NCBI GenBank assembly: GCA_965214205.1
Contig: OZ243941.1
Coordinates: 1,922,001 to 1,986,000, forward strand
From: G963663315 sp965214205
GTDB taxonomy: Bacteria; Pseudomonadota; Gammaproteobacteria; Arenicellales; Poriferihabitantaceae
Length of the DNA stretch: 64,000 bases
Direction: 5' to 3'
Positions 58,813-64,000 of the stretch are shown one piece after another. The position numbers were made by a program, and so were the translations under genes. Positions within the stretch are counted from its first letter, which is position 1. Every line of letters starts with the position of its first letter. The notes beneath the pieces are model-generated. The model was not told the DNA's origin. It saw only the letters and a list, made by a program, of their open reading frames with translations, and made no database searches.

Positions 58813-59457
58813 TCAAGGACAGAAACCCTGGCGATAAATCTCCAGTTGGCGGATTATATTCTGCCTTGCCCGGTTTCCCAGGCGGGCATTGAAATATTCT
58901 GTATAAAAAATGCGCCCCCGGCTCAACAGCCGGTTCAAGAATTCAACCTGCCCGCCAATAAATGCCTCGTCATCCAGATGATGGTTTTCCTCCCTGATCT
59001 TTCGCCCGTCCGCGGCGAATCCTTCCCAGTCCTGGCCGAGACCGCTCAAATCCACATCCACCATATACAGGGAACAAGGATCGGCCGGCACATCCAGGTG
59101 GGTGGTATATAAAATGCAACGGTTGACCGCGTGGGTGATATCCGGATTCATCCTCCCGGACGCCAGGGAGGAAAACCACTGGGCGCTTCGGGCCTCATTA
59201 TCGCCGGCCGAAATTTCATAAATGGCGTCATGAAACCAGATCGACAATTCGATAATGTCCTTGCTGGTTTGCGTAAGAGCGGTATTGATCGAATCAAATT
59301 CTGCCAGGCAATAGCGGATGTGATCACCGTTATGGTAGACGCGATGAGATTCACCGTATCGCGCTTTCAGCGCATGGAAGACTTCACCGCAGTCAAAGTC
59401 ATCTGCTACTGCACACCGTTCCCAGAGAGAGGTAAAGCGATCAAGTTTCATAATCAA
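58813..59457 (-). CDS. HD-superfamily predicted metal-dependent hydrolase (COG4339-like)
   Basis: A 214-residue protein. The metal motif pieces are visible: YHNGDHIRYCLAEF for the first His, WFHDAIYE for the His-Asp pair, then EARSAQWFSSLA and VDVDLSGLGQDWEGF. These correspond to the COG4339 group of uncharacterised HD-type hydrolases. It overlaps the carbonic anhydrase gene by 17 bases on the same strand. An ATG two codons downstream (59451) is equally plausible as the start. Substrate unknown; nucleotide hydrolysis is a guess from the superfamily. Confidence 0.8.
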   Translation of the reverse strand: MIMKLDRFTSLWERCAVADDFDCGEVFHALKARYGESHRVYHNGDHIRYCLAEFDSINTALTQTSKDIIELSIWFHDAIYEISAGDNEARSAQWFSSLASGRMNPDITHAVNRCILYTTHLDVPADPCSLYMVDVDLSGLGQDWEGFAADGRKIREENHHLDDEAFIGGQVEFLNRLLSRGRIFYTEYFNARLGNRARQNIIRQLEIYRQGFCP

Positions 59458-60064
59458 GGAAGTCCACTTCGCCGGTGACGAGGTCGTATTCAGCGCCTAC
59501 CAGCATGAGCCTGCCCGATTCGACGAGCCGCCCGAGCAACTCCGAGCCCTGGGTAAGAGCAGTCACCTGGGCCCGGACATTAGCCCTCCCCGCTTGGCGA
59601 ATGAGCCTGTCGCGATCAGTATGCACAGCGGTGTCCAGCAGCGACTGCACGGTCGGGCGGATGCGGTTCAGAATGGCGTCCAGGTTTTCAGAACTGTTTT
59701 CGGGAGAAGGGTCCGGTTCTTTCAGCGCTGCCTCAATAGCGCCGCACCGGGCGTGTCCCAGCACCACCACCAGCTTGACGCCAAATCTGCCGACAGCGAA
59801 CTCCACGCTGCCCACCTGGGACGGCGCCGCCACATTGCCCGCCACGCGAATGACGAAGAGATCGCCAAGCCCCTGATCGAACACCAACTCCACCGGCGCC
59901 CGTGAATCGGAACAACCCAGGATGACGGCGAACGGGGCCTGGCTGTCAGCAAGCTGCGCCCGCCGCCGCAAACTGATCGCGCCGCTCCGCCGCCGGCCGG
60001 AGACGAAACGCCGGTTCCCTTCCTTCAGTCGTTCGATTGCCTCCAGGGCGGTCGTATTTCCCAT
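59441..60064 (-). CDS. Beta-class carbonic anhydrase
   Basis: Zinc enzyme interconverting CO2 and bicarbonate. Zinc ligands are in GCSDSRAPVELVFDQGLGDLFVIRVAGN (Cys, Asp-Arg dyad) and VLGHARCGAIEAAL (His, Cys). The ATG at 60064 is preferred because AGGAGG stands eight bases upstream; a GTG at 60073 lies inside that ribosome-binding site. Total 207 residues, typical. An N-terminal Arg-rich stretch (FVSGRRRSGAISLRRRAQLA) precedes the core. It begins 12 bases after greA. Bicarbonate supply for carbamoyl phosphate synthetase (carAB, just upstream in the same direction) is a plausible functional link. Confidence 0.92.
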   Translation of the reverse strand: MGNTTALEAIERLKEGNRRFVSGRRRSGAISLRRRAQLADSQAPFAVILGCSDSRAPVELVFDQGLGDLFVIRVAGNVAAPSQVGSVEFAVGRFGVKLVVVLGHARCGAIEAALKEPDPSPENSSENLDAILNRIRPTVQSLLDTAVHTDRDRLIRQAGRANVRAQVTALTQGSELLGRLVESGRLMLVGAEYDLVTGEVDFLDYET

Positions 60065-60076
60065 GCGCCCCACCTC

Positions 60077-60556
60077 CTACTGGTAACTGACTCCGAGAAT
60101 TTCGTAAATTCTTTTGCCGCCGGGCGCAGCGACCTCGATCTCGTCGCCGGTATTCTTGCCCAGCAATGACTTGCCGATTGGCGAGCTGATCGAAATTCTG
60201 CCCTGGCTCAGGTCGGCTTCGAGATTCCCGACCAACTGGTAGGTGACGGACTGGCCTTCATCAACATCGTAAAGATCCACATACGCGCCAAATACCACCC
60301 GACCCTCGCGCCCGATCTTGACCGGGTCGATGACCTCTGCGATGGAAAGGCTGGATTCGAGTTCGGCAATCCGGCCTTCGATAAAACCCTGTTGCTCTTT
60401 CGCGGCGTCATATTCGGCGTTTTCAGAAAGATCGCCATGAGAACGGGCTTCCGCGATAGCGGCTATGATTTTCGGCCGATCAACACTTTTTAGTTTTTTC
60501 AGTTCCTCACGCAAGGCCTCGGCCCCCTTGAGGGTCAACACTACTCTTTCACTCAT
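60077..60556 (-). CDS. greA: Transcription elongation factor GreA
   Basis: Rescues backtracked RNA polymerase by stimulating transcript cleavage. The N-terminal coiled coil (LTLKGAEALREELKKLKSVDRPKIIAAIAEARSHGDLSENAEYDAAKEQQGFIEGRI) carries the acidic DLSENAEYDAAK tip, and the C-terminal FKBP-like domain ends with GDEIEVAAPGGKRIYEILGVSY. The 159 residues are normal. It lies downstream of carB, the conserved gammaproteobacterial order. Confidence 0.97.
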   Translation of the reverse strand: MSERVVLTLKGAEALREELKKLKSVDRPKIIAAIAEARSHGDLSENAEYDAAKEQQGFIEGRIAELESSLSIAEVIDPVKIGREGRVVFGAYVDLYDVDEGQSVTYQLVGNLEADLSQGRISISSPIGKSLLGKNTGDEIEVAAPGGKRIYEILGVSYQ

Positions 60557-60624
60557 ATCTGTCTGTCTCTCGATATCCAGCCCGTCGTCGCGACTTCTTT
60601 GTGATGACCGGGGTCAGCCTCCGA

Positions 60625-63600
60625 TCACAGCCCCTGGTTTTTCTGGCCGGGTTCTGCCGACGGAGACTGAACAAGCTGTTCATGCAGCGCCTGCAACTGG
60701 TTGACAGTAACCGTGCCAGCGTACCGATGAGCTTCGGCAGAGGCTCTGGCCGCCGCCAGGGTCGTGTAATAGGTCACCTTGTGCAGTAGCGCCTGTCGAC
60801 GAATTGTATAGGAATCTTTGAGGCTCTGCTTGCCGGATGTGGTATTGACGATCATATCAAACTCATGATTCTTGATCATATCGACAACATGAGGTCGGCC
60901 TCCAATGACCTTGTTGACCAGTTGGACCGGAATGCCCGCTTGCCGAATTACGCTGCCAGTCCCTTCAGTCGCCAGGATTTCAAACCCGGCGTTGTAGAAA
61001 TACCGGACAATCGGCACGGCTTCGCGCTGGTCATCCTTACGCAGGCTGAACATGATCCTGCCGGATTTGGGAATGGTGTATCCCGCCGCGCTCTGGGATT
61101 TCTCGAAGGCCTCGCCAAAACTGTCACCAATGCCCATCACCTCACCGGTGCTTTTCATTTCCGGACCCAGCACCGTGTCCACTCCGGGAAATTTGATAAA
61201 CGGGAATACCGCCTCCTTGACCGAGTAGAAGTTCGGCGCCCGCTCACTCACGATACCCTGTTCAGCCAGGGATTGCCCGGCCATGCAGCGCGAAGCAATC
61301 CGGGCCAGGGGTCTGGCGGTCGCCTTGGAGACGAACGGCACTGTTCTCGAGGCTCTGGGATTGACTTCAAGAACGTAAATCTGATCATCTTTAACCGCAA
61401 ACTGCACATTCATCAGGCCGACCACATTCAATGCCAGCGCCAGCGCCCGGGTCTGCGCCTTCAGTTCCTCCTGCAAGGAATGAGGCAGGCTGTACGGCGG
61501 CAATGAGCAGGCGGAATCACCCGAATGGACTCCCGCCTCTTCGATATGCTCCATGATGCCGCCAATGACGACCTGTTCGCCGTCGCTGACCGCGTCCACA
61601 TCCACCTCGACCGCGTCATTCAGGAACCGGTCCAACAAAATCGGCGAATCGAACGAGGCGCCCGTGGTGGAATGCAGGTAGGTATCGAGATCCTGCGGGT
61701 TGTAGACAATCTCCATGCCTCGCCCACCCAGCACATAAGACGGGCGCACCACCAGCGGATAACCGATTTCATCCGCCAGGCCAAGCGCTTCCCGCTGACT
61801 GGTCGCGGTCCGATTTGGCGGCTGCAGCAAGTCCAGGTCAGCCAGCAGTTTCTGAAAGAACGCCCGATCCTCCGCCTGATGAATCGAGGTCGGCGTCGTG
61901 CCGATAATCGGAGCGCCCGCTTTTTCAAGATCGCGAGCCAGCTTGAGCGGGGTTTGACCACCAAACTGGACAATAACCCCAAGCGGCTTTTCTATCCGCA
62001 CAATCTCAAGCACGTCTTCCAGAGTCAGCGATTCGAAATACAACCGGTCAGACGTGTCGTAGTCGGTGGATACGGTTTCCGGGTTGCAATTCACCATGAT
62101 CGTTTCGTAGCCATCCTCGCTTAACGCCATTGAGGCATGCACGCAGCAATAGTCGAACTCGATCCCCTGACCAATCCGGTTGGGTCCGCCGCCCAGCACG
62201 ATGATTTTCTTCTTATCGGTCGGATTGGCTTCACACTCCTCTTCATAAGTCGAGTACAGATACGCCGTAGCGGTATCAAATTCGGCGGCGCAGGAATCGA
62301 CCCGTTTGAATACCGGATGAATCGCGTTACGGTAGCGGTAGTCCCTGACCCGCTGTTCATCGAGTTTCATCAATCTGGCAATCCGGCAATCCGAAAACCC
62401 TTTGGCCTTCCAGCCTCTCATGATGACGGGGGAAAGGCCGGTCAATTCCGATCCGGCAATCTCTCGCTCGGTTTCCACCAGCTCCTGTATCTGGGCCAGG
62501 AACCAGTAGTCGATCCTGCAGGTCTGATAGATCGTGTCGATGCTCATTCCGGACCGGAAAGCCTCGGCAAGATACCAGGGCCTCCTGACGCCTGGAATTC
62601 GCAGCTTCGAGGTCAGATAATCACGGCTATTGCCGTTATCAGGCACAGTCTGGTCATCCAGCCCGCTGCTGCCGATCTCAAGCCCCCGCAACGCCTTCTG
62701 GAATGATTCCTGGAAGGTTCTTCCCATTGCCATGACTTCACCCACCGACTTCATTTGTGTGGTCAGGGTCGCGTCCGCCTGCGGGAATTTCTCGAAATCG
62801 AATCGGGGAATCTTGGTCACGACATAGTCGATGCTCGGCTCGAACGAGGCCGGGGTCGCGCCATTGGTAATTTCGTTCCTCAATTCATCCAGGGTCAATC
62901 CGACCGCGAGCCGAGCCGCCACCTTGGCGATGGGGAAGCCGGTGGCCTTGGAGGCCAGCGCCGAAGACCGTGACACCCTGGGATTCATTTCAATGATGAT
63001 CATCCGGCCATTGTCGGGGTTGATCGCGAACTGGACATTCGAGCCTCCCGTATCCACTCCGATCTCCCGCAACACGGCGATACTGGCGTCGCGCATGATC
63101 TGGTATTCCTTGTCGGTCAGTGTCTGCGCCGGCGCGACCGTGATGGAGTCACCGGTATGCACCCCCATCGGGTCCAGATTCTCAATCGCGCAAACAATAA
63201 TGCAGTTGTCGTTCCTGTCCCGAACCACTTCCATTTCATACTCTTTCCAACCGATGATGCTTTCCTCGATCAAAAGCTCATTGGTCGGCGAAGCGTCCAG
63301 GCCCCGGTTGCAGATTTCATCAAACTCATCCATGTTATAAGCAATCCCGCCGCCACTGCCGCCCAGGGTAAATGAAGGTCTGATAATTACCGGGAATCCG
63401 ATTTCCCCGACAATCCTGTGGGCATCCTCCAGAGAATGCGCCAGGTCACCGTTTGCGGTATCCAGATTGATCGCCGTCATGGCCTGACGGAACCGCTCCC
63501 GGTCTTCCGCCTTGTCTATCGCCTCACGGGTCGCGCCGATCATTTCAACATCGAACTGTTCCAGCACGCCATGCCGATTCAGGTCCAGGGCGCAGTTCAG

Positions 63601-63885
63601 CCCGGTTTGTCCGCCCATGGTCGGCAGTATCGCGTCCGGCCTTTCCGCCTCGATGATTTTAGCCACGGTTTGCCATCGGATCGGTTCTATATAGGTGGCG
63701 TCGGCAAAACCCGGGTCCGTCATAATGGTGGCGGGATTCGAGTTGACCAGTATGACCCGGTAGCCCTCCCGCTTGAGCGCCCTGCACGCCTGAACCCCGG
63801 AATAATCGAATTCACAGGCCTGGCCGATAATAATCGGTCCGGCGCCGATAATAAGAATGGATTGAATGTCTTCCCTTTTAGGCAT
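60625..63885 (-). CDS. carB: Carbamoyl phosphate synthase large subunit
   Basis: Makes carbamoyl phosphate from bicarbonate, ATP and ammonia passed from CarA, for arginine and pyrimidine synthesis. The 1086-residue protein has two duplicated ATP-grasp halves (first from IGAGPIIIGQACEFDYSG, second from VLGGGPNRIGQGIEFDYC), an oligomerisation region between them, and the C-terminal allosteric MGS-like domain (IVRYFYNAGFEILATEGTGSVIRQAG). All core motifs appear intact. Its start overlaps the carA stop by eight bases. Confidence 0.97.
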   Translation of the reverse strand: MPKREDIQSILIIGAGPIIIGQACEFDYSGVQACRALKREGYRVILVNSNPATIMTDPGFADATYIEPIRWQTVAKIIEAERPDAILPTMGGQTGLNCALDLNRHGVLEQFDVEMIGATREAIDKAEDRERFRQAMTAINLDTANGDLAHSLEDAHRIVGEIGFPVIIRPSFTLGGSGGGIAYNMDEFDEICNRGLDASPTNELLIEESIIGWKEYEMEVVRDRNDNCIIVCAIENLDPMGVHTGDSITVAPAQTLTDKEYQIMRDASIAVLREIGVDTGGSNVQFAINPDNGRMIIIEMNPRVSRSSALASKATGFPIAKVAARLAVGLTLDELRNEITNGATPASFEPSIDYVVTKIPRFDFEKFPQADATLTTQMKSVGEVMAMGRTFQESFQKALRGLEIGSSGLDDQTVPDNGNSRDYLTSKLRIPGVRRPWYLAEAFRSGMSIDTIYQTCRIDYWFLAQIQELVETEREIAGSELTGLSPVIMRGWKAKGFSDCRIARLMKLDEQRVRDYRYRNAIHPVFKRVDSCAAEFDTATAYLYSTYEEECEANPTDKKKIIVLGGGPNRIGQGIEFDYCCVHASMALSEDGYETIMVNCNPETVSTDYDTSDRLYFESLTLEDVLEIVRIEKPLGVIVQFGGQTPLKLARDLEKAGAPIIGTTPTSIHQAEDRAFFQKLLADLDLLQPPNRTATSQREALGLADEIGYPLVVRPSYVLGGRGMEIVYNPQDLDTYLHSTTGASFDSPILLDRFLNDAVEVDVDAVSDGEQVVIGGIMEHIEEAGVHSGDSACSLPPYSLPHSLQEELKAQTRALALALNVVGLMNVQFAVKDDQIYVLEVNPRASRTVPFVSKATARPLARIASRCMAGQSLAEQGIVSERAPNFYSVKEAVFPFIKFPGVDTVLGPEMKSTGEVMGIGDSFGEAFEKSQSAAGYTIPKSGRIMFSLRKDDQREAVPIVRYFYNAGFEILATEGTGSVIRQAGIPVQLVNKVIGGRPHVVDMIKNHEFDMIVNTTSGKQSLKDSYTIRRQALLHKVTYYTTLAAARASAEAHRYAGTVTVNQLQALHEQLVQSPSAEPGQKNQGL

Positions 63886-64000
63886 TGGACTTTCGCGTCT
63901 GGTCTGTTTCCATCATCCGGATGAAACGGTCGAACAAATAATCAATATCCTTCGGTCCGGGGCTGGCTTCGGGATGTCCCTGAAATGAAAATGCGGGAAC
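63878..64000 (-). CDS. carA: Carbamoyl phosphate synthase small subunit, C-terminal end (cut by window end)
   Basis: The 40 residues visible on the minus strand include VPAFSFQGHPEASPGPKDID and the following YLFDRFIRMMETDQ, the C-terminal end of the glutamine amidotransferase domain of CarA, with the catalytic His-Pro-Glu (GHPEASPGP). The frame runs off the window. The TAA at 63880-63878 overlaps the carB start, so carAB are co-translated. Confidence 0.95.
   Translation of the reverse strand, partial: VPAFSFQGHPEASPGPKDIDYLFDRFIRMMETDQTRKSNA

Overview
The window looks like chromosomal DNA of a gammaproteobacterium, probably marine and probably little studied; I cannot name a genus. The lineage is suggested by gene content and order: lysC-csrA-tRNA-Ser, an E. 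coli-type gshA, dusA, a homodimeric-type aceE with aceF and lpdA, rpsF-rpsR-rplI-dnaB-alr-radA, lepA-lepB-rnc-era-recO, and carA-carB-greA. A DddP-like M24 protein and a Calx-beta surface autotransporter hint at a marine setting. That is inference.

Layout. 1-3.1 kb: end of lysC, csrA with an unusual acidic tail, tRNA-Ser(GCU), then a hipBA-type toxin-antitoxin pair with a clear palindromic operator. 3.2-11.1 kb: a trans-sulfuration enzyme, gshA, dusA, a fatty-acid-hydroxylase-family membrane protein, a UPF0434 protein, acetyl-CoA synthetase and an alpha/beta hydrolase. 11.3-16.1 kb: a visibly more G+C-rich two-gene block, an autotransporter followed by an exported PQQ dehydrogenase, which looks acquired. 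16.2-19.5 kb: an agmatinase-like protein with one metal-ligand substitution, a decayed RES-domain fragment, a TauE/SafE-type permease and a CDF cation transporter. 19.5-24.2 kb: a complete five-gene Liv-type ABC importer. 24.2-29.7 kb: hemL, rpmE, rho, a MocR-type regulator and an FKBP isomerase. 29.7-35.0 kb: replication, repair, cell-wall and ribosomal genes. 35.0-40.4 kb: the pyruvate dehydrogenase operon. 40.4-46.7 kb: a giant Calx-beta autotransporter whose 5' region carries an 8-bp tandem repeat and three different hairpin repeats, preceded by two antitoxin-like genes with no toxin. 46.7-51.7 kb: recO-era-rnc-lepB-lepA. 51.9-53.9 kb: a tungstate-type ABC permease and ATPase coupled to mobA. 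54.0-60.1 kb: oxidoreductases, a peroxiredoxin, the DddP-like protein under a promoter with a strong palindromic operator, an AEC transporter, an HD-type hydrolase and a beta carbonic anhydrase. 60.1 kb to the end: greA, carB and the tail of carA.

Most of the window is conserved housekeeping sequence. The parts that deserve attention are the repeat-laden start of the giant autotransporter (possible phase variation), the DddP homologue that keeps all metal ligands but lacks the catalytic aspartate, the G+C-rich autotransporter/PQQ block, and the regulatory palindromes at hipBA and at the DddP-like gene. No intergenic stretch exceeds 300 bases. No CRISPR array, insertion sequence or prophage was seen. 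Several gene starts were moved from the longest open frame to internal codons using ribosome-binding sites or family length, and each case is explained in its entry.
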